From the NCBI GenBank assembly GCA_029259775.1, contig JAJDEN010000058.1:62001-126000 (forward strand): a stretch of DNA of 64,000 nt, given 5' to 3'. The DNA comes from Planctomycetota bacterium (GTDB lineage Bacteria; Planctomycetota; PLA2; JAEUHO01). Below, piece by piece: positions 50,526 through 58,699 of the stretch; the first letter of the stretch is position 1; each line of letters begins with the position of its first letter. The translations under genes were made by a program, and so were the position numbers. Under the pieces are notes generated by a model, which saw nothing but the letters and a program-made list of their open reading frames with translations, was not told where the DNA came from and made no database searches.

Positions 50526-51196
50526 GTGAGCAGCGGCAGGATCTCGCGCTCGGCGAGGTCCACGTCCTCGGGGAAGTCGATCTCGGTCCACGGACGGCCG
50601 GCGACTTCGACGAACTGCGCGCCGTGCTCACCCACGAAGGCGTCGAGCGCCGCCTCGTAGTCCCCCTCGGGATCGGCGTCCTCCATGCAGGCTCGCAGCG
50701 CCGGCAGGGATGCCGCGTCGATCTTGAAGAATCCCACGCCCTCGCCGATGCGGTCGAAGCCGCCCAGACGCCCGCGTCGGATCGCTCGTGCTTCGCCGCC
50801 TCGCACGCCGATCATCATCTCCTCGTCGCCCGGGTCGGTGCGCGGGTCGATGGCGAAGCCGCGTTCGAGGGCGAGCACGTCCGTGAGGATGGTCGGGTCG
50901 TAGAGGACGTCGGCGTCCATCACGATGGCGTCCTCGTCCAGGCCTTCGAGGCCGTGGGCCATCGACAGCAGGCTGCCGCGCGTGAACTCCGCGTTGTGCA
51001 CGGACGCGACGCCCGGGGCGTGCGCCATCAGCTCCTCGGCCATGAAGCCGGTCACGATGCGCACCGCGACGCCCGCGGCCGCAAGGTTCTCGAGGTGCCG
51101 GCTGAGCAGCGTGCGGCCGCCGATCTCCAAGAGGGCCTTGGGCTTGTCGTCACCCAGGCGCCGGCCGACGCCGGCCGCCAGCAGGATGGCGATCAC
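50522..51196 (-). CDS. Sugar-phosphate-type nucleotidyltransferase (likely AEP cytidylyltransferase)
   Basis: This 224-residue enzyme starts IAILLAAGVGRRLGDDKPKALLEIGG, an intact GxGxR...PK nucleotide signature, and has the metal aspartates in VMDADVLYD. The fold is that of GlmU/LicC-type cytidylyltransferases. In phosphonate clusters such enzymes activate 2-aminoethylphosphonate with CTP (PntC). GTG 51196 overlaps the transaminase stop (GTGA), so the two are translationally coupled. It is the second such enzyme in the cluster; the first is fused to PEP mutase and has lost the arginine. Confidence 0.85.
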   Translation of the reverse strand: MIAILLAAGVGRRLGDDKPKALLEIGGRTLLSRHLENLAAAGVAVRIVTGFMAEELMAHAPGVASVHNAEFTRGSLLSMAHGLEGLDEDAIVMDADVLYDPTILTDVLALERGFAIDPRTDPGDEEMMIGVRGGEARAIRRGRLGGFDRIGEGVGFFKIDAASLPALRACMEDADPEGDYEAALDAFVGEHGAQFVEVAGRPWTEIDFPEDVDLAEREILPLLT

Positions 51197-52251
51197 GAGA
51201 TCGCCCGCTTCAGCGCCGGCGCGAGCGCGTCGAGGCGCTCCTGCGGGATGAGGCCCATGTTGGCGATGCGAAACGCCTGCGAGGCGAGGTCGCCCTGCCC
51301 GGCGTAGATCACGAAGCCGTCCTCTCGCATGCGCGTGTAGATCTGCTCGTACCCGATGCCCTCGGGCAGGTGGATGCACGTGATCGTGTTGCTGCGCAAG
51401 TCGCCAGCGAGCAACAGCGGCAGCCCCAGGTCCGCGCACGCGGCGCGAACCGCGTCCGACGCCTTGGTGAGGCGGGCGATGCGTCCGGCGACGGTTTCCT
51501 CGATCAGCTCGTCGAGCGCCTGCTCGAGCGCAGCAGTCACCTGGATGGCCGGGGTGAACGGGGTCCCGCCCGCTTCCTGCTTGGCGAGTTGGTTGCCCAT
51601 GTCGAGGTAGACCGAGCGCCTCTGGAGCTCGGTTTCCTTGCGCACCAGGACGAAGGAGACGCCCGGCAGGCCCTGAATGCACTTGTTGGCGGTGCAGGCC
51701 ACCGCGGTCGGCCGGATGGCGCCGAAGTCGAAGGCCTCGCCAGCGAGTCCGCTGATGCTGTCGACCATGAGCTTGCGACCGGTCCGGTGCGCGACGTCGG
51801 CGATCGCCTGCACGTCGTTGAGCAGACCCGTGGTCGTCTCGTGGTGCACCATCGCGATGGTGTCGATGCCGTCTTCGAGCAGGCTCTCGACGACCGCGGG
51901 GTCGGCGCGCTCGAACCAGCTCACGCTCATGCGCTTGACGCGGATGCCGTGCACCTCGGCCATCTGGGCGATGCGATCGCCGTACACGCCGTTGTCGATG
52001 ACCAGGACGCCTGTCGTCGGCACGGAGCAGGTCATCATCTCGAGCGCGGAGGTGCCGGAGCCCGAGATGAGGACGGCGTCGTAGTCGGCCGCGACGTCGA
52101 AGGCCTGTACGAGCTTCGCGCGCACGCGGCTCTGCATGCTGAGGTACTCAGGCTCGCGGTGGCACTGATCTTCGCTGCCCGCGAGCGCGTCGCGCACGGC
52201 CTGCGAGACGTTGATCGGGCCCGGGTTGAGAAGCGTGAAGGCCTGGCCCAT
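51193..52251 (-). CDS. phnW: 2-aminoethylphosphonate-pyruvate transaminase
   Basis: This 352-residue class V PLP transaminase interconverts phosphonoacetaldehyde plus alanine with 2-aminoethylphosphonate plus pyruvate. LLNPGPINVS opens the protein; the PLP lysine is K190 in TANKCIQGLPG, matching SANKCIQGVPG of PhnW; VDSISGLAGE (163-172) carries the PLP aspartate. In this cluster it should work in the biosynthetic direction. Its ATG follows the stop of the decarboxylase beta gene by 4 bp. Confidence 0.9.
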   Translation of the reverse strand: MGQAFTLLNPGPINVSQAVRDALAGSEDQCHREPEYLSMQSRVRAKLVQAFDVAADYDAVLISGSGTSALEMMTCSVPTTGVLVIDNGVYGDRIAQMAEVHGIRVKRMSVSWFERADPAVVESLLEDGIDTIAMVHHETTTGLLNDVQAIADVAHRTGRKLMVDSISGLAGEAFDFGAIRPTAVACTANKCIQGLPGVSFVLVRKETELQRRSVYLDMGNQLAKQEAGGTPFTPAIQVTAALEQALDELIEETVAGRIARLTKASDAVRAACADLGLPLLLAGDLRSNTITCIHLPEGIGYEQIYTRMREDGFVIYAGQGDLASQAFRIANMGLIPQERLDALAPALKRAIS

Positions 52252-52255
52252 GGCG

Positions 52256-52816
52256 CTAGCCGCCCTTCACGCGCGTGCCGAAGCGCTGCGTGATCTCCTG
52301 CGGCGTGTGCGAGACACGCGCAATGCCCGGCTGGTTGCCCTTCTCGACCTTCACGAGCAGCATGGCGGGGCCGTCGCGCTCGAGGAAGCGGGGCATCTCA
52401 TCCTTGAGGTCGGCCGCGTCCACGCGCGCTGCGTAGGCGTAGCCCGAGGCCTCGGCGATCTTCTCGAGCTGCACGCTCTCCGCGATCGTGCGCTGGCCGC
52501 CGGTCGAGCCGTGCGACTCGTTGTCGAGCACGACGTGATGCAGGTTCTTCAGGCCCATCGCGCCCGCGCTGGCGAGGACGCCCGCGCCCATGAGCACGTT
52601 GCCGTCCCCGTCGATGCAGACGATGCCCTTCTCAGGCGCGCTCATGGCGGCGCCGATGGCGATCGAGAGGCCCAGGCCCATCGAGCCGATCATGTAGAAG
52701 TTCTCTTCACGATCTTTGGCCGTGAAGACCTCGCGTCCGATCATGCCGTTGCAGACGACCGTGGGGCGGTCGCCGAGGGCGTTGATGACGATGTCAGCGG
52801 CTTCAGCTCGACGCAT
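52256..52816 (-). CDS. Phosphonopyruvate decarboxylase, C-terminal (TPP-binding) subunit
   Basis: This 186-residue protein is the PP domain of a thiamin-diphosphate decarboxylase. The diphosphate/Mg motif is GDGNVLMGAG...LDNESHG, and IGSMGLGLSIAIG precedes it. Normal phosphonopyruvate decarboxylases are single chains of about 375 residues; here the second half is a separate gene whose start overlaps the first by 14 bp. Sulfopyruvate decarboxylase of methanogens (ComDE) is split the same way, but the linked PEP mutase favours phosphonopyruvate as substrate. Confidence 0.85.
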   Translation of the reverse strand: MRRAEAADIVINALGDRPTVVCNGMIGREVFTAKDREENFYMIGSMGLGLSIAIGAAMSAPEKGIVCIDGDGNVLMGAGVLASAGAMGLKNLHHVVLDNESHGSTGGQRTIAESVQLEKIAEASGYAYAARVDAADLKDEMPRFLERDGPAMLLVKVEKGNQPGIARVSHTPQEITQRFGTRVKGG

Positions 52817-53321
52817 CGAGGATCCCCTTCGCGACGATCAGGGCTCCGGGCACCTTGCGCTCGTCGATCTGCTTGGTGATGGCGGTGACCGAGCCTTGCA
52901 CGTCGTCGGGATCGAGGATCTGCCACGGCAGGCCCTTCATCTCACCGAGCGTGATGCCATCGAAGTAGTCCGTCATGATCTCACCCATGATGAGATGCTC
53001 GGGCGCGTCCTTGCCGTCCTTGCCGCGCCACGAGACGACGATGAGCGTCGGGATCTGGTAGATCACGTTCAGGCTCACGAGGGCGTTCATGCTCACGCCG
53101 AGGCCGCTGTTTTGCATGAACACGACCGGCTTCTTGCCGGCCATGTACGCGCCGGCGCACATGCCGATCGCGGAGTCTTCGCGCACGGCCGACACGTAGC
53201 CCCACTGGGGCTCCTCGTCGAACCGGCGGATGACGCCCTTGAGCAGGGAACAGGGCACGCCGGCGAAGTAGTCGTAGCCATTCGCCTGCAGCGCCTCGAG
53301 GAACTCGGTCGTCTTCGGCAT
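52803..53321 (-). CDS. Phosphonopyruvate decarboxylase, N-terminal (PYR) subunit
   Basis: This 172-residue protein is the PYR domain: FAGVPCSLLKGVIRRF, then the catalytic glutamate in AVREDSAIGMCAGAYMAGK (E49), then VVFMQNSGLGVSMNALVSL and WRGKDGKDAPEH, all hallmarks of phosphonopyruvate/sulfopyruvate decarboxylases. It would pair with the PP subunit at 52256 to convert phosphonopyruvate to phosphonoacetaldehyde, the irreversible pull step of phosphonate synthesis. It lies 36 bp after the PEP mutase gene. Confidence 0.87.
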   Translation of the reverse strand: MPKTTEFLEALQANGYDYFAGVPCSLLKGVIRRFDEEPQWGYVSAVREDSAIGMCAGAYMAGKKPVVFMQNSGLGVSMNALVSLNVIYQIPTLIVVSWRGKDGKDAPEHLIMGEIMTDYFDGITLGEMKGLPWQILDPDDVQGSVTAITKQIDERKVPGALIVAKGILDASS

Positions 53322-53357
53322 CGGTGGTCCTAGGGGTTCGTACCGGTCAGGGAGCGT

Positions 53358-54989
53358 CTACTTGAGCTGGGCCCACGCACGCTGGTAGTCCTCGAACGTG
53401 TCGATTTCCATCCACCCCTTGTAGGTGTCGATCGTGTTCACGGTGAGGCCCTTGTCGACCATGGCCTGCAGCAGGTCGGTCAAGGCGGCCTTGTCCAGGC
53501 TCTCGGCTTGGTGCACGGCGCCACCGCCGGCCGCACCGAGGTCGGCATACAGCGCGCGCAGCGCCTCGGCGCCGTTCGCCGACAGCATCATCATGCCGAT
53601 CCACTCGCCGTTCGCGCCGTCGAGGCCGTTGCCGATGCGCTCGAGCGTGTCGAAGCGTGTGCCCTTGAGGAAGCGCTGGCCCGAGCCGGACTGGCCATTG
53701 AGCGTGTGCACGAGGTCGCGGTTCGGGCGGCCCTCGATGTCCGAGCGGTCGACGACCAGGACAACGTCGCCCTCGGTGTTGAGCAGGCGCTCGACCATCT
53801 CCTGATCGAAGAGGATGTCGCCGTAGAGCACCAGCGTGCGGCGGTCGAGAACGCTGGCGGCCTCCATGAGCGAGGCCATCTCGCCCTTCGTCTCGTCGGC
53901 CGCGAACGTCTTGATGCTCGGGACGTCGACGGCTTCCTTCTTGTAGCCGACGACCACCGAGATGTCCTTGATGCCCGCCGCGTTGAGCGCGTCGGTCTGA
54001 TGGCCCAGGATCGTCTTGCCCTTCACGTCCAGCATGGCCTTCGGCTTGTCCGCCGTGAGCTCGCCGAGCTCGGGGCTCGCGCCCGCGGCGAGGATCACCG
54101 CGCCGACTTCCTGACCGCCCGACGGCATGAAGTCGTGCTCTTCCTGCTTCATGCGCGGGACGCCGATCAGGTCGTACACGTCCGTTTTCGGTACGACGAG
54201 GTCGTCCACCGCCGAGCAGTGCTGCTCCTTGACGATGCGCGCGAACGCCTCACGCTGCGCCTTGATGCCCGAGCGCAGGCCGTGGTTGGCGTAGATCATG
54301 ATCTGGTAGCCGCCCTCGTAGAGCTGCCCCGCCGTGGCCTTCTTGTAGATCGTGGGGACACACACGAGCGGCGTGTCGCGGTCCCAGCGCTCGGCGAAGC
54401 CCAGCACCTCGTCGGGCTCCGAAGACTTGCTGTGCACGAGCACGAAGTCGGCGCCGGCGTCCGCGTAGGCGCGCCCGCGCTTGAGGGCTTCTTCCATGCC
54501 CCAGCCCGCGATGAGCGCCTCGGTGCGCGCGATGACCATGAAGTCGTCGCTCTTGCGCGTCTCGAGGAACGCGCGGACCTTGCCTGCATGCTCCTCGACC
54601 GGAGCGAGCTCGCGCTTCACGCCGGCGTAGAACGAGCAGCGCTTCGGGAAGACGTTGTCCTCGATGCAGATGGCGGCGATGCCGGCCTGCTCGTAGGCCT
54701 CCACCATGTGGATCACGTTGATGGCGTTGCCGTAGCCGTTGTCGCAGTCGGCGATGACCGGAATGTCGGCGGCTTTCACCATCCAGGAGGCGGCGCGCAG
54801 TTGGTCTTCCATCGTGAGGATGTTGGCGTCGGGCACGCAGTGTGAGGCCGAGATCTCGAAGCCCGAGGCCCAGACGGCGTCGAAGCCGGCCTCTTCCACC
54901 AGCTTGGCCGTGAGACCATCGTGGGCTCCACCCACGAGGATCGGGCCGGGCTGGCTCATGCGTTCCCTGAGACGTTGCTTGCCGTCCAT
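53358..54989 (-). CDS. pepM: PEP mutase fused to nucleotidyltransferase
   Basis: This 543-residue bifunctional protein has an isocitrate-lyase-superfamily domain (about 15-285) that would rearrange PEP to phosphonopyruvate: AVWASGFEISAS (38-49), ADCDNGYGNA (80-89) and IEDNVFPKRCSF (109-120). The usual PepM signature EDKxxxxxNS reads EDNxxxxxCS. Residues 295-543 are a nucleotidyltransferase (VILAAGASPELGELTADKPKAML; YGDILFD), where the arginine of GxGxR is replaced. PEP mutase fused to NTP transferase is a known arrangement in phosphonate clusters. ATG 54989 has AGGGG upstream. The first gene of the cluster. Confidence 0.85.
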   Translation of the reverse strand: MDGKQRLRERMSQPGPILVGGAHDGLTAKLVEEAGFDAVWASGFEISASHCVPDANILTMEDQLRAASWMVKAADIPVIADCDNGYGNAINVIHMVEAYEQAGIAAICIEDNVFPKRCSFYAGVKRELAPVEEHAGKVRAFLETRKSDDFMVIARTEALIAGWGMEEALKRGRAYADAGADFVLVHSKSSEPDEVLGFAERWDRDTPLVCVPTIYKKATAGQLYEGGYQIMIYANHGLRSGIKAQREAFARIVKEQHCSAVDDLVVPKTDVYDLIGVPRMKQEEHDFMPSGGQEVGAVILAAGASPELGELTADKPKAMLDVKGKTILGHQTDALNAAGIKDISVVVGYKKEAVDVPSIKTFAADETKGEMASLMEAASVLDRRTLVLYGDILFDQEMVERLLNTEGDVVLVVDRSDIEGRPNRDLVHTLNGQSGSGQRFLKGTRFDTLERIGNGLDGANGEWIGMMMLSANGAEALRALYADLGAAGGGAVHQAESLDKAALTDLLQAMVDKGLTVNTIDTYKGWMEIDTFEDYQRAWAQLK

Positions 54990-55023
54990 GTGATCTACCC
55001 CTGCGAGATGCGTTCTGGCGGGA

Positions 55024-55029
55024 AGTGTA
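55024..55029 (-). promoter_or_regulatory. -10 box for the phosphonate operon
   Basis: TACACT on the minus strand lies 34 nt before the pepM ATG, leaving room for a leader with the AGGGG site. No convincing -35 box was found. Confidence 0.4.
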
Positions 55030-55099
55030 GAGCCGCAGGAGCGATTGGCAGAGGCACGCGCGATGGCCCGGAGGCGGCCATGGGGGCCCAAAAATGGTG

Positions 55100-55130
55100 A
55101 AGGCCGCACCAGCGGAGCTGGTGCGGCCTT
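55100..55130. terminator. 14-bp hairpin, possible minus-strand terminator
   Basis: AAGGCCGCACCAGC and its exact complement flank the loop GGA. On the minus strand, CACCA and then five T follow, a weak terminator tail. There is no T-run on the plus strand. It stands between the pepM promoter and upstream DNA and may insulate the operon. Confidence 0.5.
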
Positions 55131-55134
55131 CGCA

Positions 55135-55223
55135 GAGACCGGCCCGGAGGGCGCGGGGCACCGTGAGGGAGGGTAGGGAGGGAGGAGGGTGGCGCGCGCG
55201 CACGCCCTAACCGGCCCGGTCTC
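55135..55223. other. Long-range stem enclosing a G-quadruplex motif
   Basis: GAGACCGGCCCGG (55135-55147) pairs with 55211-55223 at 12 of 13 positions. The enclosed 63 bases include five GGG runs with short spacers (55167-55189), a canonical G-quadruplex motif on the plus strand. The region lies between pepM and the DUF1800 gene. It may be a structured RNA or DNA regulatory element. Confidence 0.45.
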
Positions 55224-55229
55224 GATCTG

Positions 55230-55554
55230 ATCAAAGAGCTGCCGGCTCGGGATCCATCCCCGAGGGGATGTGGCCTCCGCCGACCTGACACCCACCCTAC
55301 AGCGAAATGCGTGCCATGCAGGGCCGACCAAGGCCCCGCAACGAATGGGCTTCTAGAGGGATCAGCCGATTTCGCGCCGTGCCATTTCGCCGTGAGTGTG
55401 TCCTTTGGAGGCGAATTCCGCACGGTTCGTGGAATCGCGGTTCCCAGCGCGGGCCTTCCTCGTGGGGTGGCAGAACCCCAGTTTTGTCGGTGACGCCGGG
55501 CGGCGGCAACTTCATTCCCAGGGCATGGGGGCTCTCGTGAAGAGCGGACTTCCG
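55230..55554. other. Non-coding gap with one small hairpin
   Basis: CATCCCC GA GGGGATG (55255-55270) is a compact hairpin. The rest of this stretch, up to the DUF1800 promoter, has no convincing gene: its short open frames lack coding character and ribosome sites. Confidence 0.4.
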
Positions 55555-55560
55555 TATACT
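55555..55560 (+). promoter_or_regulatory. -10 box for DUF1800/DUF1501 operon
   Basis: TATACT lies 54 nt before ATG 55614, leaving a conventional leader with GGGGAG as ribosome site. Confidence 0.5.
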
Positions 55561-55613
55561 CGGGCTTCCACTCCAAGCAGTTCGCGGCGCCGTGCCGTGC
55601 CGGGGAGACCGCC

Positions 55614-57218
55614 ATGCGGAAGACCACCCTCTGCCTTGCTCTGGTTGCGCTCATCGTGATCCCCGCGGGGATCGTGCGGGCTGAGGACGTCGAGGGGGAC
55701 ACCGCCCTGACCAGCAAGGTCCGGCACCTGCTCCGCCGCGCCACCTTCGGCGTGCGCCCCGGCGACGTCGAGGCCGTCAAGAAGATGGGCATCGAGGCCT
55801 GGATCGACCGCCAGCTCGCGCCGCAGATGATCCCCGATCCCGAGGTCGAGAAGCGGGTCGAGAACTACGAGACGCTCAAGCTCACGCCGGCGGAGTACCT
55901 CGCCCGCCTCAACGGCGCACGCATGGGCATGGACAACGGCCCGCCCAAGAAGGGCGAAGACCGGATCGCGGCCGCCCGACGTCGTCAGGCCGAGCTCAAC
56001 CGGCTTCGCAACCAGGCCGCGCGCGAAGTGCCGCGTGCGATCCTCATGGAGGCGGTCTACAGCGAGCGCCAACTCCAGCAGGTCATGGCCGAGTTCTGGC
56101 GCAACCACTTCAACGTCGACATCACGAAGGACGACGTCCGCTACTACATCCCGGACTACGAGCGCCTGATCTACCGCGGCATGTTCGGCAAGTTCGAAGA
56201 CCTGCTGATGGGTACGGCCAAGCACCCGGCCATGCTCTTCTACCTCGACAATCACGTGTCGCAGGCCCCGATGGCGCGAGCCGAGAAGGTACGCGCAGGC
56301 CGTGAGGACGAGAGCCGCACCGGTGGCCTCAACGAGAACTACGCCCGTGAGCTCATGGAGCTGCACACCGTCGGCGCCGACAACGGCTACGACCAGGACG
56401 ACGTCATCCAGCTCTCGCTCGTCCTGACGGGTTGGTCGATCAACCAGGGCAAGTTCCAGTTCCGCAAGGGCTACCACGCTCGGGGCAAGAAGATCGTCAT
56501 GGGCAAGGCCGTCAAGGGCGGCGACGTGAAGGAGGGCGAGGACGTCATCAAGTACCTCGCCAAGCACAAGCTCACGCGTACCTACGTCGTGGGCAAGATG
56601 GCGCGCTTCCTCCAAGCCGACGAGCCGAGCGAGAAGCTCATGAGCGACGTCTGCAAGGTGTGGGCGAAGACCAAGGGCGACCTGAAAGCCGTCACCAAGG
56701 CCGTGCTGATGCACGACGACTTCTATGCCAAGCCGAGCGTCCTCACGAAGGCCAAGACGCCGTTTGAGTTCGTCGTCAGCGCCATGCGCGTGACCGGCGC
56801 GGAGGTCAAGGACATGGGCGGCGTGATGCAGCGGCTCGGCGACATGGGTCAGCCGGTCCTGCGCCAGGAAGACCCCACCGGCTACAGCGATGCCGCGGCG
56901 GACTGGATGGACACCGGTGTCCTCGCCGTCCGCTGGCAGTTCGCGTTCGACCTGCTCAACAACCGCGTGCCCGGCGTGCGGATGGACAGCAGCCCGATCT
57001 ACGAGAACCTGCGTCAGAAGCCCGAGGTCTGGGAGTACGTGCTCCAGGAGGCGATCTTCGCCGGCGAGCGCCCCGGCTCGCTCACCATGGCCCCCTTCCG
57101 CCGCCGCGTGAACAACGTGCGCCGCAACTTCCGCAAGATGCGCATCGCCGAGATGCGCAAGGAGTTCAACATCCTCACCACGCTGCTGCTCGGCTCGCCC
57201 GAGTTCCAGCGTCAGTAA
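55614..57218 (+). CDS. Secreted DUF1800 protein
   Basis: This 534-residue exported protein has a signal peptide (RKTTLCLALVALIVIPAGIVRA). The DUF1800 core is present from LLRRATFGVRPGDVEAV through AEFWRNHFNVD and NENYARELMELHTVG. These proteins are abundant in planctomycetes and occur as pairs with DUF1501 proteins, as here. Their function is unknown; outer-surface or S-layer-like roles have been suggested. GGGGAG supports ATG 55614. The DUF1501 gene follows after 64 bp. Confidence 0.92.
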   Translation: MRKTTLCLALVALIVIPAGIVRAEDVEGDTALTSKVRHLLRRATFGVRPGDVEAVKKMGIEAWIDRQLAPQMIPDPEVEKRVENYETLKLTPAEYLARLNGARMGMDNGPPKKGEDRIAAARRRQAELNRLRNQAAREVPRAILMEAVYSERQLQQVMAEFWRNHFNVDITKDDVRYYIPDYERLIYRGMFGKFEDLLMGTAKHPAMLFYLDNHVSQAPMARAEKVRAGREDESRTGGLNENYARELMELHTVGADNGYDQDDVIQLSLVLTGWSINQGKFQFRKGYHARGKKIVMGKAVKGGDVKEGEDVIKYLAKHKLTRTYVVGKMARFLQADEPSEKLMSDVCKVWAKTKGDLKAVTKAVLMHDDFYAKPSVLTKAKTPFEFVVSAMRVTGAEVKDMGGVMQRLGDMGQPVLRQEDPTGYSDAAADWMDTGVLAVRWQFAFDLLNNRVPGVRMDSSPIYENLRQKPEVWEYVLQEAIFAGERPGSLTMAPFRRRVNNVRRNFRKMRIAEMRKEFNILTTLLLGSPEFQRQ

Positions 57219-57281
57219 CAGTCCGAGATCCTTCGGGATCGAATGTCCACCCGCAGTTCCACGCCAGGAACGGAGAAGCCC

Positions 57282-58580
57282 ATGTCCACCACACGCCGCG
57301 AAGTCCTCGCAGCCGGCGCCGCCGGTCTCGCCGGGATGACCGTCTACGGCTCGCTCGCCAAGCAAGCCCTCGCCGCACCCGAGAAGGAGATCGCCGTCAA
57401 GCCGGCCGTCATCGCGATCTACCTGCGTGGTGGTCAGGACGCGCTCAACAGCCTCGTCCCCTACAAGGACGGGCACTACTACGACATGCGGCCCAACATC
57501 GCGATCCCGCCGCCGGACAAGGAGAACGGCGCCATCGATCTTGATGGCACGTTCGGCCTCAACCCGGGCCTCACGGGCTTCAAGAAGCTGTGGGACCAGA
57601 AGATGCTCGCGCCGATCGTCAACTGCGGCGTGGACTCGCAGTCTCGCAGTCACTTCCAGATGCAGGACTACATGGAGCAGGGCCGCATGCGGAACTCGCC
57701 GGTCCGCTCGGGCTGGCTGAACCGCTTCCTGCAGTCGACCTCGGCAGGCGAAGGCGAAGCCGAGTTCCGCGCGCTGGCGCTGCAGAGCCGCCTGCCCCGC
57801 TCGCTGCGTGGCAAGTTCCCGGCCCTTGCCGTGGCGCCGAGCCGCGCCATGGGCCGCAAGAAGGACAAGGACAGCGACGTCCTCACGCTCTTCGACAAGC
57901 TCTACAAGAAGCCGCCGTCCATGGAAGGCGCCGGCATGAAGTCCGAGCGCACCGACGCGGACGAACTGACCCAGAACGGCCGCGCGACCATCGACTCGCT
58001 GCGCAAGCTCGAGGAGATCCTCCAAGAGAAGCCGGCCGGCAAGGAGGTCCGCTACCCGGCGACCGCAGGCGGCCTCGGTCGTCAGCTCAAGATGGCGGCG
58101 CGTCTCTTGAAGTCGGGCCAGGGCGTCGAAGCCATCGCGCTCGATCGCGGCGGCTGGGACAACCACATCAACGAGGGCGGTCCGGGCGAGACCGACACCA
58201 TCCGTCGCAACCTCACCGAGGTGGGGCTCGCGGCCTCGACCTTCTTCGAAGACATCAAGTTCATGAGCAAGAAGGTCTGCATGGTCATCATGACCGAGTT
58301 CGGCCGCACCAACCGCGAGAACGGCAACAACGGCACCGACCACGGCCACGGCAGCGTGATGTGGGTCATCGGTGGCGGCGTCAACGGCGGCAAGGTCTAC
58401 GGCGACTGGACGGGCCTCGCTCCGGGCAAGACGTACCAGAACCGCGATCTCCTCGTCACGACCGACTGGCGCGATGCGTTCACCGAGGTCCTCTACGACC
58501 ACATGCGCCTGCATCCGTCGAAGAAGATCTTCAACAAGTTCACGCCGCGCGAGAACAAGCTCGGTCTCTTCAAGGCGTAA
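57282..58580 (+). CDS. Tat-exported DUF1501 protein (sulfatase-like fold)
   Basis: This 432-residue protein has a twin-arginine signal at the very start (TTRREVLAAGAAGLAGM). IYLRGGQDALNSLVPYKDGHYY, HFQMQDYMEQGRM, IALDRGGWDNH and TEFGRTNRENGNNGTDHGHG are the usual DUF1501 landmarks. The family is related in fold to alkaline phosphatase/sulfatase. GGAG before ATG 57282 and the Tat motif choose this start over an ATG 13 codons upstream. A strong terminator follows. Confidence 0.92.
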   Translation: MSTTRREVLAAGAAGLAGMTVYGSLAKQALAAPEKEIAVKPAVIAIYLRGGQDALNSLVPYKDGHYYDMRPNIAIPPPDKENGAIDLDGTFGLNPGLTGFKKLWDQKMLAPIVNCGVDSQSRSHFQMQDYMEQGRMRNSPVRSGWLNRFLQSTSAGEGEAEFRALALQSRLPRSLRGKFPALAVAPSRAMGRKKDKDSDVLTLFDKLYKKPPSMEGAGMKSERTDADELTQNGRATIDSLRKLEEILQEKPAGKEVRYPATAGGLGRQLKMAARLLKSGQGVEAIALDRGGWDNHINEGGPGETDTIRRNLTEVGLAASTFFEDIKFMSKKVCMVIMTEFGRTNRENGNNGTDHGHGSVMWVIGGGVNGGKVYGDWTGLAPGKTYQNRDLLVTTDWRDAFTEVLYDHMRLHPSKKIFNKFTPRENKLGLFKA

Positions 58581-58629
58581 GCCATCTGGCGTACGCGCTG
58601 ACGAGACTGTGCCTCATCGCCTGAGGCTT

Positions 58630-58669
58630 GCGGGCCGTGGTCCATCAGGATCACGGCCTGCATTTTTTT
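58630..58669 (+). terminator. Intrinsic terminator after DUF1501 gene
   Basis: GCGGGCCGTGGTCC and GGATCACGGCCTGC form a 14-bp stem with two G-U pairs, closed by ATCA and followed by A and seven T. It is the clearest terminator in the window and lies 50 bp after the stop. Confidence 0.92.
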
Positions 58670-58699
58670 GGCGCCGCGCGCGCTCACGCCGAGGCAGCG

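Noticed and set aside
52256-53321. Sulfopyruvate decarboxylase (coenzyme M pathway)
   Set aside because: The split form resembles ComDE, but PEP mutase and PhnW directly flank the two genes and no coenzyme M gene is present, so phosphonopyruvate is the better substrate.
55307-55540. Small gene of 77 codons between the phosphonate and DUF1800 genes
   Set aside because: No ribosome site, arginine/tryptophan-rich improbable composition, and third-position base use unlike the neighbours.
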